From an uncultured Polaribacter sp. (GTDB lineage: Bacteria > Bacteroidota > Bacteroidia > Flavobacteriales > Flavobacteriaceae): 64,000 bases of DNA. Position numbers and translations under genes: made by a program. Every line of letters starts with the position of its first letter. Position 1 is the stretch's first letter. The stretch is from NCBI RefSeq assembly GCF_947503875.1, contig NZ_CANNFH010000004.1, positions 1 to 64,000 of the forward strand, read 5' to 3'. The notes beneath the pieces were generated by a model, which ran no database searches, was not told the origin of the DNA, and saw only the letters and a list, made by a program, of their open reading frames with translations. Positions 28,222 through 38,681 of the stretch are shown here, piece after piece.

Positions 28222-28644
28222 TTAGAACCAAGCACTCCAAGGAATTCTAGATAAAATTAATAACAAGCCAATACCATAAAATATTGCAAATGTTTTAAAT
28301 TTAGCGGTGTCTGTTGTTTTCTTTTTATGTTTAGACCAGCCAATAGTTATTAATATAATTGCAATTAACATTGTTGTTGGGTGTTCTACTGCATATAATC
28401 TTAGTGTTTTATCTTTCATTACAGCAGCGGTATCTGAAGTTAACAACTCGAACCAAGGTGACATAAAATACCATACAAACCCTATTAAAAGTTGTATATG
28501 AGATACAATTAACGCAAATAAACCAATGCGTAAATCTTTGTCTGTAAATTGTTTTTTTTGCGTTAAACCAATAATTGCGTTTACCACTGCAAAAATTAAA
28601 ATAGCTAAAACTAAATATGCCCAATACGAGTGTACTTCTTTCAT
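28222..28644 (-). CDS. Small four-helix membrane protein
   Basis: 140 residues with four hydrophobic helices (about 8-27, 43-63, 90-105, 118-135). Histidines sit within or at the edge of helices (SHIQLLIGF near 49, EHPTTMLIA near 88), a pattern that could bind heme or copper; similar Bacteroidota proteins are sometimes labelled cytochrome b-like, sometimes wrongly as ribosomal. It precedes plsC with 62 bases between. Function uncertain. Confidence 0.7.
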   Translation of the reverse strand: MKEVHSYWAYLVLAILIFAVVNAIIGLTQKKQFTDKDLRIGLFALIVSHIQLLIGFVWYFMSPWFELLTSDTAAVMKDKTLRLYAVEHPTTMLIAIILITIGWSKHKKKTTDTAKFKTFAIFYGIGLLLILSRIPWSAWF

Positions 28645-28769
28645 TTGTTCGGTTTTTATTTTAAGGTGTAAAGTTACTAATTTTTAAAATAGAAATAAAG
28701 AAGCATTAGCATAGTACAACATAAAATATGTACTTTTTAAAAAAAATAACTAATTTGTAGTAAAACAAC

Positions 28770-28807
28770 AAAAAACCATCATTTTAAAGTTAAAATGATG
28801 GTTTTTT
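28770..28807 (-). terminator. Intrinsic terminator of the TonB receptor gene
   Basis: Stem AAAAAACCATCATTTTAA with its exact complement, two-base loop, A-run and T-run on both flanks. It lies about 80 bases after the receptor stop codon; on the other side is the start of the small membrane protein gene. Confidence 0.75.
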
Positions 28808-28884
28808 AAAATTTTAAAAAGTAGTATTACTAACTATTTTTTTTACAAAATAGTTGTATTTATCTCTTTTTTATCTTTTTTACT

Positions 28885-31800
28885 TTAAAAAGAATATCTA
28901 AGACCTACTTGTACTTGCCATCTAGAAGATAATAAACCTATATCATCTATAATTTCTCTAGATGCATTAGGGTTAAATTCGTAAACAGGGTTTGTTTCGC
29001 TATTACCGCTAGAAACATTTTCTAAGAAAGAAAAGTTATTTACGTTAATAAATCTTTGCCCCCAGTTTTTATTAATCATGTTTGTAAAGTTAAATACGTC
29101 TAATGATAATTGTACTGTTTGCTTTTTATCTGCTACGTTAAAACTAATGTCTTGCAAAACTTTTAAATCTACTACATGGCTCCAAGGGTTTCTGTCTCCA
29201 TTACGCTCTACATAATCTCCTCTTCTACTACTTAAATAATCGTCTGCATCAATGTAAGCATTTAATGCTTCCCACTCATCTGCGGTTCCGTTATTATTAG
29301 TATCTGCTAAATTAATTTCGCTAGCATTTGCTGGTACATAAATTAATGCGTTGTCTCTAGAATCGTCATTTAAAACTCTTCTTCTTCCAGAATATGTGTA
29401 AGAGAATGGTTGCCCATCTAAACCTTCATAAACTAAACCTACAAAAGTTTTAAAAGTATCATTCCAAATAAATTCTTTTCCTACAGTTGCTAAAATTCTA
29501 TGACCTTGTGCAAAATCTGACCTTGATAAATCTGGTCTGTTTTTACCATTTACTGTTTGTATGTTTCTCCATTGAGAACTATTTTGAGAAGATGTTCCAT
29601 CAAAAATAGATTTTGCTTCACCATAAGCATATGTAAAGCTCCCATTAAAACCATTTTCTAATGGTTTCGTTAACGTAAAAGAAGCATTCCAAGAATATCC
29701 TTCACTTGTGTTTGATGCTAAAATAACACGGTTGTAATCACGCGTTACTCTATCACCATACTTTGGTCTTGTATCTCCAGGGCCAACCAAGTTACCTACT
29801 GGTTCTGCTACATTTAAGTTTTCGTAATAAATCGCAGAAATGTTTTCATTCCAAATAAAATCTGCAGAAGCTATAAGACCCCAGAAATTCAATTTTTGAT
29901 CTATTGCAATGTTTGATTTAAAAATTTGTGGCAACATAAAGTCTTCCGCAAATAAATCTACATTACCTCCAAAATCATTAGAACCTGCTCTTAGGTGTTG
30001 AAACTGAGAATTTACATCTGGATTAAAACCAATTGGTCCTGTAACATCATTTTCATCTGTAAAACCACCAGTTGCACCACCATTGTTATTGTATGTTCCT
30101 CCTGGCCATACTAAAGGCAATCTAGAAGTAAATACACCTAAACCACCACGTATTTGAGTGTTGCTTTCTCCGTTAACATCCCAGTTAAAACCTACTCTTG
30201 GAGAAAAATGGATTTGTGTTTTTACTTTTTTACCAACTCTAGCACCTTGAAAATCTTTACCAGCAGCTTCAAATAAAGCAATATTTTCATCGCTATTAAA
30301 GTCTGGGTTTTCTGGGCCATTTTGCCAAATAGGAGTATCTAAACGTAAACCTAAAGATAACCTAAAGTTATCAGAAAACTGAATATCATCTTGTATGTAA
30401 ACCCCTAATTGTGCAAAATCAAAATCTGCAGAACCAGATGATTCATCTCCTACAGCTCTGTTTGCATCTGCTACAGAGTAACCTGTTTCATATAAAAATG
30501 GTTCACCTCCACTAATAAAATCGTTTACGCTATCAAAAATATAATATCCGTAGTTACTTGGAAAAAACAAGTTTTTAGCACTTGTAAATTCATTATGTGT
30601 ACCAACAGTAATGGTATGGATACCTTTATAAATTTCGAAATTATTTGTAATGGTTAAAATGTCTGTTTCTAATAAGTTCGCTGTAGAAAATCTTTCTGCA
30701 CCAAATTGTATACCTTGACCAGCAAACGCATTTAAACCATCTTGAATTACAACAGAAGGAAAAGGATCTCCAGAAGGATCTCTATCATCTCTAACACCTG
30801 TATAACCTACCACTAAACTGTTTGCAAACTTATCTCCAATTGTTGAATTTAATTCTAAAGTTGCAGAATTTGTTTTACTATTAAATAATTCTGAACCTCC
30901 AATAAAACCAATTCTATTTGCATTAGAACTTCTAGCTTCTAAATTTTCTGCATCTGTATAACGGTAAGAGAATGATAATTTATTGTTATCATTAATATTC
31001 CAATCTAATTTGGTTGTTATTCTATTACTTGCTAGTGTTTGTGCACTTCCTTCAAAACCACCCATGTTGTAACCATACGTATTTTGAACAAAATCTGAAA
31101 GATTATTTAAATCTGCTAAAGAACTATCTCCAGAATACACTCCTGCATTAAAAGGTTGTGGTGTATCTCTATCTTCTCTTTCATAATTAAAGAAAAAGAA
31201 TAATTTGTCTTTTACTACTGGTCCTCCAAGTCTAAAACCATAATTATATGCACTAAAATCTGCCAATCTTTCTCTTTCTCCATCACCCACTAAACCAGGA
31301 GGTGTTTTAGCAGCCAAATTTTGATTTCTCATAAAACCATAAACAGAACCTTCTAGTTCATTTGTACCAGATCTAGTTACTGCACTAATTGCTCCACCTG
31401 CAAAACCAGAAATTTTAACATCAAAAGGCGCAATAGATACTTGAAAAGATTCTATAGCATCTATAGAAAAAGGATTTACACCTGTTTGCCCACCATTTGT
31501 ACCTGAAGCGGCTAAACCAAAAACATCATTATTTACAGCACCATCTATATAAATAGCGTTATATCTATTATTTTGACCAGCTAATGATATTGAAAAACCA
31601 TCTGTTCCTTCAGAAATTTGAGCTTGTGGTGTAACTCTAACAAAATCTGCAATAGATCTTGATACTGTAGGTAAGGTGTTTATTTGTCTATTAGAAATAT
31701 TTGTTGATGCTCCTGTTTTGTTTGCATCAAAAATACCGTTGTTACTTGTGGTAATTACAATTTCATCTAAAACACTAGCATCTTCAGATAATTTGGTGCT

Positions 31801-32115
31801 AATTCTCTCAGAATTACCTAATTCTAAAAAAATGTTTTCTTTTTTAAATTCTTTGTAACCTACGTAAGATATTTTTACGGTATATGGTCCACCTGCTCTC
31901 ATGTTAGAGATTCTATAAAAACCATCAAAATCTGTTGCTGCACCATATTTACTTCCTGTTGGAATATGCACTGCAAACACTGTAGCTCCTGGCAAAGGCT
32001 CTCCTTTTGCGTCTGTAACCTTACCTCCCATAGAAGAGGTGGTAACACCTTGCCCTAATACTGTAGCTGTTATAAAAAACAGCACTACAAATAATAAGTT
32101 TTTAAAATTTTTCAT
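28885..32115 (-). CDS. TonB-dependent receptor with carboxypeptidase-like N-domain (Oar-like)
   Basis: 1076 residues. Signal peptide ends VLGQ (about 22); a CarboxypepD_reg domain covers 28-115 (GGKVTDAKGEPLPGATVF, DFDGFYRISNM); the plug begins near 125 (LDEIVITT) and the rest is a 22-strand barrel ending in an aromatic residue (VQVGLRYSF). The pattern with VTRSGTNELEGSVYGF near 250 is that of Oar-type receptors. No SusD partner is adjacent, so it is not a standard polysaccharide locus; substrate unknown, perhaps peptides or proteins. It has its own terminator and is followed by upstream gene pgi on the same strand after 201 bases without a gene. Confidence 0.92.
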   Translation of the reverse strand: MKNFKNLLFVVLFFITATVLGQGVTTSSMGGKVTDAKGEPLPGATVFAVHIPTGSKYGAATDFDGFYRISNMRAGGPYTVKISYVGYKEFKKENIFLELGNSERISTKLSEDASVLDEIVITTSNNGIFDANKTGASTNISNRQINTLPTVSRSIADFVRVTPQAQISEGTDGFSISLAGQNNRYNAIYIDGAVNNDVFGLAASGTNGGQTGVNPFSIDAIESFQVSIAPFDVKISGFAGGAISAVTRSGTNELEGSVYGFMRNQNLAAKTPPGLVGDGERERLADFSAYNYGFRLGGPVVKDKLFFFFNYEREDRDTPQPFNAGVYSGDSSLADLNNLSDFVQNTYGYNMGGFEGSAQTLASNRITTKLDWNINDNNKLSFSYRYTDAENLEARSSNANRIGFIGGSELFNSKTNSATLELNSTIGDKFANSLVVGYTGVRDDRDPSGDPFPSVVIQDGLNAFAGQGIQFGAERFSTANLLETDILTITNNFEIYKGIHTITVGTHNEFTSAKNLFFPSNYGYYIFDSVNDFISGGEPFLYETGYSVADANRAVGDESSGSADFDFAQLGVYIQDDIQFSDNFRLSLGLRLDTPIWQNGPENPDFNSDENIALFEAAGKDFQGARVGKKVKTQIHFSPRVGFNWDVNGESNTQIRGGLGVFTSRLPLVWPGGTYNNNGGATGGFTDENDVTGPIGFNPDVNSQFQHLRAGSNDFGGNVDLFAEDFMLPQIFKSNIAIDQKLNFWGLIASADFIWNENISAIYYENLNVAEPVGNLVGPGDTRPKYGDRVTRDYNRVILASNTSEGYSWNASFTLTKPLENGFNGSFTYAYGEAKSIFDGTSSQNSSQWRNIQTVNGKNRPDLSRSDFAQGHRILATVGKEFIWNDTFKTFVGLVYEGLDGQPFSYTYSGRRRVLNDDSRDNALIYVPANASEINLADTNNNGTADEWEALNAYIDADDYLSSRRGDYVERNGDRNPWSHVVDLKVLQDISFNVADKKQTVQLSLDVFNFTNMINKNWGQRFINVNNFSFLENVSSGNSETNPVYEFNPNASREIIDDIGLLSSRWQVQVGLRYSF

Positions 32116-32316
32116 TGTTTAAATTTAAGTTTTTGAATGTTCTGCAAAATTGTAGCTTTTACAGGTTTCTTATGTTAACTTAAAGTTAAGGTTTTATAAG
32201 TTTAGATTTAAAAAACATTTCTTAATAACTATTAATCAATATGTTACGTTTCTAAAAATTATTAAAATATTGAAAATTTTAATTAAAAAATTACGATTTG
32301 ATAAAAAAAAAGTATT

Positions 32317-33885
32317 CTATTGTTTATCTAATAATTTTTTAGCCAACTCTTTTCCTAATTCTACTCCAAATTGGTCGTAACTATAAATATTCCATAAAAT
32401 ACCTTGTGTAAAAATTTTATGCTCGTAAAGTGCAATTAATTTACCCAAAGATTTTGGTGTAAGTTTCTCAAAAAGTATGGCATTACTAGGTCTGTTGCCT
32501 TCAAAAACCTTAAACGGTAAAAGTGTTGCAATTTTATCTTCTTCACCCGCAGTTTTTAATTCTAAATGCACTTCTTCTTTTGTTTTACCAAAAGCCAAAG
32601 CATCTATTTGCCCATAATAATTGGCCATTAATTTTTTGTGATGGTCTGTTAAACCGTATAAAGACTCTTTATAACCAATAAAATCTGCCGGTATTAACTT
32701 AGTACCTTGGTGCACTAATTGCATAAATGCGTGTTGCATATTTGTACCTGTGCTACCCCAAACTATAGTACCTGTTTGATAGTTTATTTTGTCTCCATTT
32801 CTATCTACTCCTTTACCATTACTTTCCATAATAGCTTGTTGCAAGTAATCTGGTAACTTTTTTAAGTACTGTGAGTAAGGTAAAACTGCCTCTGTTTCTG
32901 CCTCGTAAAAATTATTATACCAAATACTTAACAATGCTAAAATTACCGGTATATTTTTATCGAAATCGGTGTTTCTGTAATGTATATCCATTTCTTCTGC
33001 ACCGTTTAATAATTCTCTATAATTATCAAAACCAACAGATAAACTAATAGATAAGCCTACTGCAGACCAAAGTGAAAAACGCCCTCCAACCCAGTTCCAC
33101 ATTGTAAAAACATTGGCTTTATCTATACCAAAATTATTTACTGCATTTAAATTGGTAGAGACCGCCACAAAGTGTTTTGGGATATCAAAAACTGTTGCCG
33201 ATTTTAAAAACCAATCTTTTATAGTTTCTGCATTAGTAATCGTTTCTTGCGTAGTAAATGTTTTAGACACAATTACAAAAAGGGTAGTTTCTGGGTTTAA
33301 TTTTTTAATGATTTCAGAAACGTGATCGCCATCAATATTGCTAACAAAATGTGTATTTAAATGATTTTTATAATACTGTAAAGATTCTACAATCATGTCT
33401 GGGCCTAAATCTGAACCTCCTATACCAATATTTACAATATCTGTAATAGATTTACCTGTAAAACCCTTCCATTTACCATTAATTACTTTGTTAGAAAAAC
33501 TTCTAATTTTTCTTAAAGCCGTTTGTATTTGGGGCTTTATGTTTTTATTATTTACTAAAATAGCATCTTCTTTAGTGCTCCTTAAAGCAGTATGTAAAAC
33601 TTCTCTACCTTCTGTTACATTTATAACTGCTCCTGTAAATTGTTTTTCTATGGCATCTTTTAAATCTACTTCTTTTGCCAATTGCAACAACAAATCTAGC
33701 GTTTCTTTGGTAATTCTATTTTTAGAAAAATCTACCAATAAATCATCTAACTGTATAGAAAAACCTTCTTTTCTATTGACGTCTTTACACAATTCTTTAA
33801 TGCTAATTCCTTTAATTTCATTAAAGTGCTTAGTAAGATTTTGCCAAGCTTGTGTTTTAGTTGGATTTGTATTTTTTAAAGCCAT
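32317..33885 (-). CDS. pgi: Glucose-6-phosphate isomerase
   Basis: 522 residues. Interconverts glucose-6-phosphate and fructose-6-phosphate. Seen: NIGIGGSDLGPDMI near 153, the SKTFTTQETITNA phosphate loop near 207, GGRFSLWSAVGLSI near 268 and the substrate His region of QLVHQGTKLIPADFIG near 385, ending EHKIFTQGILWNIYSYDQFGVELGK. It starts 4 bases after the stop of the M23 peptidase gene, hence one operon. Confidence 0.97.
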   Translation of the reverse strand: MALKNTNPTKTQAWQNLTKHFNEIKGISIKELCKDVNRKEGFSIQLDDLLVDFSKNRITKETLDLLLQLAKEVDLKDAIEKQFTGAVINVTEGREVLHTALRSTKEDAILVNNKNIKPQIQTALRKIRSFSNKVINGKWKGFTGKSITDIVNIGIGGSDLGPDMIVESLQYYKNHLNTHFVSNIDGDHVSEIIKKLNPETTLFVIVSKTFTTQETITNAETIKDWFLKSATVFDIPKHFVAVSTNLNAVNNFGIDKANVFTMWNWVGGRFSLWSAVGLSISLSVGFDNYRELLNGAEEMDIHYRNTDFDKNIPVILALLSIWYNNFYEAETEAVLPYSQYLKKLPDYLQQAIMESNGKGVDRNGDKINYQTGTIVWGSTGTNMQHAFMQLVHQGTKLIPADFIGYKESLYGLTDHHKKLMANYYGQIDALAFGKTKEEVHLELKTAGEEDKIATLLPFKVFEGNRPSNAILFEKLTPKSLGKLIALYEHKIFTQGILWNIYSYDQFGVELGKELAKKLLDKQ

Positions 33886-33889
33886 TTGA

Positions 33890-35200
33890 TTAATTTTTTG
33901 CTATTTCTGGTGAAATTTGACTTGGTTCTTTTGGTAGTGACAATTGGTTGTAATCTAGTTGATATTTTAAAGGATTAATAAACTTAAAAAACCTAGGTTT
34001 TATGCTATCATTTAACGGTTCTGCTTCTGGTAATTTAGTTTTAGGACTTAATGGATCTACTTGTCTGCCATTTTTCCAAAAGCGATAACAAACATGTGGC
34101 CCACCAGTATTACCTGTCATACCAACTGTACCAATAATTTGACCTTGTTTTACATAATCTCCTTTTTTTACGCTACGCTTTTTCATGTGTAAGTATTGCG
34201 TGGTGTAGGTTCCATTGTGCTTAATTTTTACAAAATTACCATTACCTCCTCTTCTTGTAGACTCTATGACTGTTCCGCTTGCGGTTGCAATAATTGGCGT
34301 ACCAATATTTGCGGCAAAATCTGTACCAAAATGCGGTTTTTTTCTGTAACCATAATAAGCAATTCTTCTATTTGGATTGTATCTAGAAGATATTCTGTAT
34401 TGAAACTTAATGGGTGATTTTAAAAACTGACTGCGTAGCATATTTCCTTTCTCATCATAATATTCTGAAATATTTTTTACAGAATCCGGTAAAAACCGAA
34501 ACGCGTATAAATCTTGATTATTATGCCTAAACAAGACAGATTTTATATTTCCATAACCTGCAAATATGGTGTCATTTATATATTTCTCTTCAAACTTTAG
34601 TTTAAAAGAATCTCCTTTTTGTAATTTATAAAAATCTAAAGTCCACGCATAAATATCTGCAACAGCCCAAGTTAAATTGGCAGAAAGCCCTAAACTATCC
34701 ATAGTATTAGAAAGGTTAGAATATATTTTACCACCTACTATTCTTTCTATTTTTTTTATGGGTTGTAAATATGTGTAAGCTTCTATAATAGAGTCTTTAA
34801 AATCTATTACAGTTGCATTTATTTTGTTGTTTTTATAAATAAAAACTTTAGCTTTATCTACAGAATCTTTACTTGCTAGAATTAAGTAAGGCTTACCAGC
34901 TCTTACTTTTCTAACATCAAAAGTATCTTTTATTGTATTGGCTATTTTATTTATTTTAGGAAAAGAAATATGGTGTCTATCCATTATTTCTCCAAAACTT
35001 TCCCCTTTTTTTATGGTGTCTAAAATTACTTTATAGTCATCTACTTTATAACCAAATTTATAAACCGGTTTTTTTACTTTGGATTTTAGAATTTTAGTTT
35101 GTTTATTACTTTTAGAGTCACAAGACAATAAAGTAATCATTAAGGTTAGGAAAAAGAATGCTTTTTTCAAAAAAATTGGGCTTTTTACGTGCGTTGCCAA
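33890..35200 (-). CDS. M23 family metallopeptidase lipoprotein
   Basis: 436 residues. The lipobox ITLLSCDSK makes Cys27 the lipid-anchored residue. The middle (60-260) is an OapA/LysM-like region (IKKGESFGEIMDRHHISF). The C-terminal peptidase domain has the zinc ligands of the M23/LytM family: H in KKPHFGTDFAANIGTP near 292 with D, and HVCYRFWKNG near 372. It would cut peptide cross-links of peptidoglycan in the periplasm. Coupled to pgi; the DUF3108 gene lies 75 bases upstream. Confidence 0.88.
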   Translation of the reverse strand: MATHVKSPIFLKKAFFFLTLMITLLSCDSKSNKQTKILKSKVKKPVYKFGYKVDDYKVILDTIKKGESFGEIMDRHHISFPKINKIANTIKDTFDVRKVRAGKPYLILASKDSVDKAKVFIYKNNKINATVIDFKDSIIEAYTYLQPIKKIERIVGGKIYSNLSNTMDSLGLSANLTWAVADIYAWTLDFYKLQKGDSFKLKFEEKYINDTIFAGYGNIKSVLFRHNNQDLYAFRFLPDSVKNISEYYDEKGNMLRSQFLKSPIKFQYRISSRYNPNRRIAYYGYRKKPHFGTDFAANIGTPIIATASGTVIESTRRGGNGNFVKIKHNGTYTTQYLHMKKRSVKKGDYVKQGQIIGTVGMTGNTGGPHVCYRFWKNGRQVDPLSPKTKLPEAEPLNDSIKPRFFKFINPLKYQLDYNQLSLPKEPSQISPEIAKN

Positions 35201-35275
35201 AAATACAAATAAAAATCAGTTCTAATTAAAAGTTAGATAAAGTTACTAAAACGATAACGTTAAAATTTATACAAA

Positions 35276-36046
35276 TTACTTGGTAATAAATTCGTTTGCC
35301 AGACCTTTATAAGCCTCTAATTCTGCTCGTAAAGAGCCTACTGCTAAAGACGCTTCCATTTTAATAGGTATTTTATTGGCATCATCTGTAATCCATAATG
35401 TTACACTTTCTTGCGCTTTAAATACTCTACCAGATTGTACTAAGGGTCTAAAAATTAGAGTGTTTATATTGCCAAACTTGGTTTTTAAAACTTCTTTACC
35501 TAAAAAACGAAGTTTAAAAGGATATGTTTGTGCATCTAAAAAAATATCTATTGCAATTGACTCTCCTTTTTTCATAAATTTTACTTCTTGATTTCTCAAA
35601 TAGTAAAAAGCAGAAAGCATGTCTTGTACATTTAAAACTGGTAATGTAGTATCTTTTTGTTTTAAAAAATCTTGCACATAAGCGGTGTTATTATCATAAT
35701 TAAAAGTAGTATTTACGTGCTTTTTATAACCTCCCTCGTCTATTTTTCTTTTAAACAAATATGGCTTTACCATAGTTTTATCAAAATAACTTTGATAATT
35801 GTCTTCTACCTTAAAAAACCATTTTATCATACCAGTTGTCCAGCCTAAACCTTTGCTATGAAATACGTTTTTACCATTTAAAACAGTTTCTTCTACTTTT
35901 AACACAGCTGTACCAGCTCTTAAAAAACCACTATAACTCATTTTATAACGCAGTTCTTCTCCGTCTTTAAAAGTCTGTATTTTTTTCTGACTATAAATGG
36001 AAGTCAAAAAAAGTAGTCCAAAAAATAATAATACTGTCTTTTTCAT
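35276..36046 (-). CDS. DUF3108 domain secreted protein
   Basis: 256 residues from ATG 36046; an ATG 33 bases upstream would spoil the signal peptide MKKTVLLFFGLLFLTSIYSQ. DUF3108 pattern: FKDGEELRYKMSYSGFLRAGTA near 24, KVEDNYQSYFD near 78, VQDMLSAFYYLR near 135 and LIFRPLVQSGRVF near 190. Predicted periplasmic or outer-membrane beta protein; function unknown. It is followed by the M23 peptidase and pgi on the same strand, so a role in the envelope is likely. Confidence 0.85.
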   Translation of the reverse strand: MKKTVLLFFGLLFLTSIYSQKKIQTFKDGEELRYKMSYSGFLRAGTAVLKVEETVLNGKNVFHSKGLGWTTGMIKWFFKVEDNYQSYFDKTMVKPYLFKRKIDEGGYKKHVNTTFNYDNNTAYVQDFLKQKDTTLPVLNVQDMLSAFYYLRNQEVKFMKKGESIAIDIFLDAQTYPFKLRFLGKEVLKTKFGNINTLIFRPLVQSGRVFKAQESVTLWITDDANKIPIKMEASLAVGSLRAELEAYKGLANEFITK

Positions 36047-36150
36047 AAAAAAATTAAACTTATAATTTGGTAATGACAATTACCATTCCAAAATACTAAA
36101 ATTAAACGATTTCTAAAATGGTTTATTTTTGTTTGCCTGCATAATTAAAG

Positions 36151-37068
36151 CTAAAAAGTACCCCAACTCTCTAATTCCGCTGCACTCCATAAAAAAGGGA
36201 AAAATATTCTTTTTTGAAATTTAGGATGCATATACTTTCGCCAACTACTACCTCCTGTTGCCTCTAAATCAGATTCTTTACCACCTATATATTTAGCTGC
36301 GGCATTATAATGTGCCATAACCCATTTAACGTTTACAGTATAATCATAATGGCGCATTGCTTTAATTAAATTTGCATTTTCTCTGCTTTTTTTAGGCAGT
36401 TGTTTAAATTTTAAAGACAAATTAATATCATTATAATCTTCCATAAAATCTATAAATTCTCCTAAATATTTTTTCTCGAAAAGATTTAATAAGGTAGATT
36501 TTTGTCCAGTTGTATAATTTTTTCCTGCTGCTTGCCAATACAAATGATTGTAGGCATTTTTTAAAGAAGAATTTCTGTCTATTTTATCTCTAAAACGTAC
36601 GTCTATTAAGTGTATTAGTTCTGTAGATGCAAATTCAATTTTGCGATATTGTGCAGATTGAAAACCACTTGCTGGCGTTAATGTATTTCTAAATTTTAAA
36701 TATTGCTCCTTTTCCATACCATCTGCCATTACAGTAAAAGAACTGCATAACATATCAAAATACCTGCTTATGCGCTCTAAATGCATAGTAAACTTTGCTG
36801 CAGTTACTTTTGTTGCTTTTGCTACCTGATCAATTTCCCACAAAATCATTTTAAACAACAACTCGTTTACTTGATGATACATTATAAAAACCATTTCATC
36901 TGGCTGTGTAGTTCTTGGGGTTTGTAATCCTAAAAGTGCATCTGTCTGAATATAATCCCAATAAGTAATTGGTGTACTGTGTAATAAACCTTCTAACATG
37001 GCATCTACAGGCACACCTAATTTATCATATTTTTCTTCTATGGCTTTTAGTATTTCTTCTCTATTCAT
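36151..37068 (-). CDS. kynA: Tryptophan 2,3-dioxygenase family protein
   Basis: 305 residues from ATG 37068 (a farther ATG at 37116 lies upstream of the -7 box at 37086-37093 and is not used). Heme enzyme opening the indole ring, first step of the kynurenine route. Seen: YWDYIQTDALLGLQTPRT near 36, the active-site FIMYHQVNELLFKMILWEI near 60, ASGFQSAQYRKIEFAS near 135, and TGGSSWRKYMHPKFQKR near 274. It lies beside the two tyrosine-degrading dioxygenases but not in a tight operon. Confidence 0.93.
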   Translation of the reverse strand: MNREEILKAIEEKYDKLGVPVDAMLEGLLHSTPITYWDYIQTDALLGLQTPRTTQPDEMVFIMYHQVNELLFKMILWEIDQVAKATKVTAAKFTMHLERISRYFDMLCSSFTVMADGMEKEQYLKFRNTLTPASGFQSAQYRKIEFASTELIHLIDVRFRDKIDRNSSLKNAYNHLYWQAAGKNYTTGQKSTLLNLFEKKYLGEFIDFMEDYNDINLSLKFKQLPKKSRENANLIKAMRHYDYTVNVKWVMAHYNAAAKYIGGKESDLEATGGSSWRKYMHPKFQKRIFFPFLWSAAELESWGTF

Positions 37069-37085
37069 TTGTATTGATTGTAAAA

Positions 37086-37093
37086 CAAAGATA
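37086..37093 (-). promoter_or_regulatory. -7 box of the tryptophan dioxygenase gene
   Basis: TATCTTTG on the minus strand, 17 bases before ATG 37068. It decides the start: transcription would begin near 37079, so the upstream ATG at 37116 cannot be used from this promoter. Confidence 0.5.
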
Positions 37094-37109
37094 AATAGTT
37101 TTATAGAAA

Positions 37110-37141
37110 AGACCACACAGAATTAAAAACCTGTGTGGTCT
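37110..37141. repeat. Hairpin repeat AGACC...GGTCT
   Basis: AGACCACACAG and CTGTGTGGTCT, perfect 11-base stem. Same family as 26240-26272 and 41427-41458. It lies in the gene-free stretch 37094-37417, which also contains degenerate copies of the AGATTTCTC...GAAATGA repeat (37165-37202 and 37291-37317); I see nothing else there. Confidence 0.7.
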
Positions 37142-37417
37142 GTTGAATTAAAATTATTTTATGTAAAATTTCTCTTCATAAAACTTCGGAATTGAAATGA
37201 TAAATAAAATGTTATTACTGAAAAGTGGGAAATCTTTCTTATTAAATTTTTAAATAAAAAAATTATTTAATACGATGTTTTTTTTATGTGAGATTTCTCC
37301 TTACGTCGAAATAACAAATTAGATAAAAATTAATTAAAACATCTATAATCAGATACTTAAACCCAATAAAACTACCAACTAAAAACTAAAAACTGAAAAC
37401 TAAAAACTGCCAACTAA

Positions 37418-38578
37418 TTAAAGCGTTCCTCTTTTGGCTTGTTCTCTTTCTATAGACTCAAAAAGTGCTTTAAAATTACCTGCTCCAAAACCTCTAGCTC
37501 CCATTCTTTGTATAATTTCAAAAAACAAGGTTGGTCTATCTTCTAAAGGTTTTGTAAAAATTTGTAATAGATAGCCTTCTTCATCTGCATCTATCATTAT
37601 GCCTAAACTTTTTAGTTTTTCTATGTCTTCTTTTAATTCGTGACTGTGTTCTTCTAATCTACCAGGCACTGCTCTGTAATATTCTTCTGGTGGTGTAGAT
37701 AAAAATTCTATTCCGTTTGCTTTTAATTGGGCAACTGTTTTAATAATATCATCTGTTGCCATTGCAATATGTTGCACACCTGGGCCTTCATAAAAATCTA
37801 AATATTCTTCTATTTGAGAACGCTTTTTACCTTCTGCTGGTTCGTTTATTGGGAATTTAATTCGTCCATTTCCATTAGACATTACTTTACTCATTAATGC
37901 AGAATATTCTGTATGAATTTGCTTGTCGTCAAAAGATAAAAAGTTAACAAATCCCATTACATCTTCATAGAATTTTACCCATTTGTTCATTTGATTCCAA
38001 CCTACATTACCCACCATATGATCTATATATTTTAGACCAGCTGTTGGTGGATTATAATCTGATTCCCATTTTTGAAAACCTGGTAAAAAAGCGCCTTTGT
38101 AGTTTTTACGTTCTATAAACATGTGCACAGTTTCTCCATAGGTGTAAATTCCAGATCTTACCACTTCTCCAAATTCGTCTTTTTCTACGGTTGGTTTCAT
38201 GTAAGATTTTGCACCACGTTTTGTAGTTTCTTCGTAAGATTTTGTAGCATCTTCTACCCAAAGTGCCACTATTTTTACACCATCGCCATGTTTTACAATA
38301 TGGTTGTTTATTGGCGATTTGCTATTTAATGGTGTTGTAAGCATTATTTTAATTTTGTCTTGTGTTAAGACATAACTTACAGCGTCTTTTGCACCAGTTT
38401 CTAAACCACGATATGCGTGTGACTGAAAACCAAAGGCTGTTTTATAGAAATGTGCCGCCTGCTTTGCATTACCTACATAAAATTCTACATAATCTGTACC
38501 TAACAATGGTAAGAAGTCTTGTGCTCCTGAGAATATTTTTTCTAAACTGTAATTTACTGGTTGTATTGGTTTACTCAT
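37418..38578 (-). CDS. hppD: 4-hydroxyphenylpyruvate dioxygenase
   Basis: 386 residues, two VOC domains. Converts 4-hydroxyphenylpyruvate to homogentisate with non-heme iron. Iron ligands are visible: H in YIDHMVGNVGW near 186, H in GVQHIAMATDD near 270 and E in LFFEIIQRMG near 360; the final helix RGFGAGNFKALFESIEREQ is the active-site lid. The next enzyme of the route, homogentisate dioxygenase, lies upstream on the same strand, separated by a repeat-filled gap. Confidence 0.97.
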   Translation of the reverse strand: MSKPIQPVNYSLEKIFSGAQDFLPLLGTDYVEFYVGNAKQAAHFYKTAFGFQSHAYRGLETGAKDAVSYVLTQDKIKIMLTTPLNSKSPINNHIVKHGDGVKIVALWVEDATKSYEETTKRGAKSYMKPTVEKDEFGEVVRSGIYTYGETVHMFIERKNYKGAFLPGFQKWESDYNPPTAGLKYIDHMVGNVGWNQMNKWVKFYEDVMGFVNFLSFDDKQIHTEYSALMSKVMSNGNGRIKFPINEPAEGKKRSQIEEYLDFYEGPGVQHIAMATDDIIKTVAQLKANGIEFLSTPPEEYYRAVPGRLEEHSHELKEDIEKLKSLGIMIDADEEGYLLQIFTKPLEDRPTLFFEIIQRMGARGFGAGNFKALFESIEREQAKRGTL

Positions 38579-38681
38579 GATATGAATCCCGTCTTAATCT
38601 TCCCATTTCGATACAACTCAATGCAGGCTTGGGAAGAAACACTCTTTTGGGAATTGAGTGTAATCTGTTGATTTGATTTAT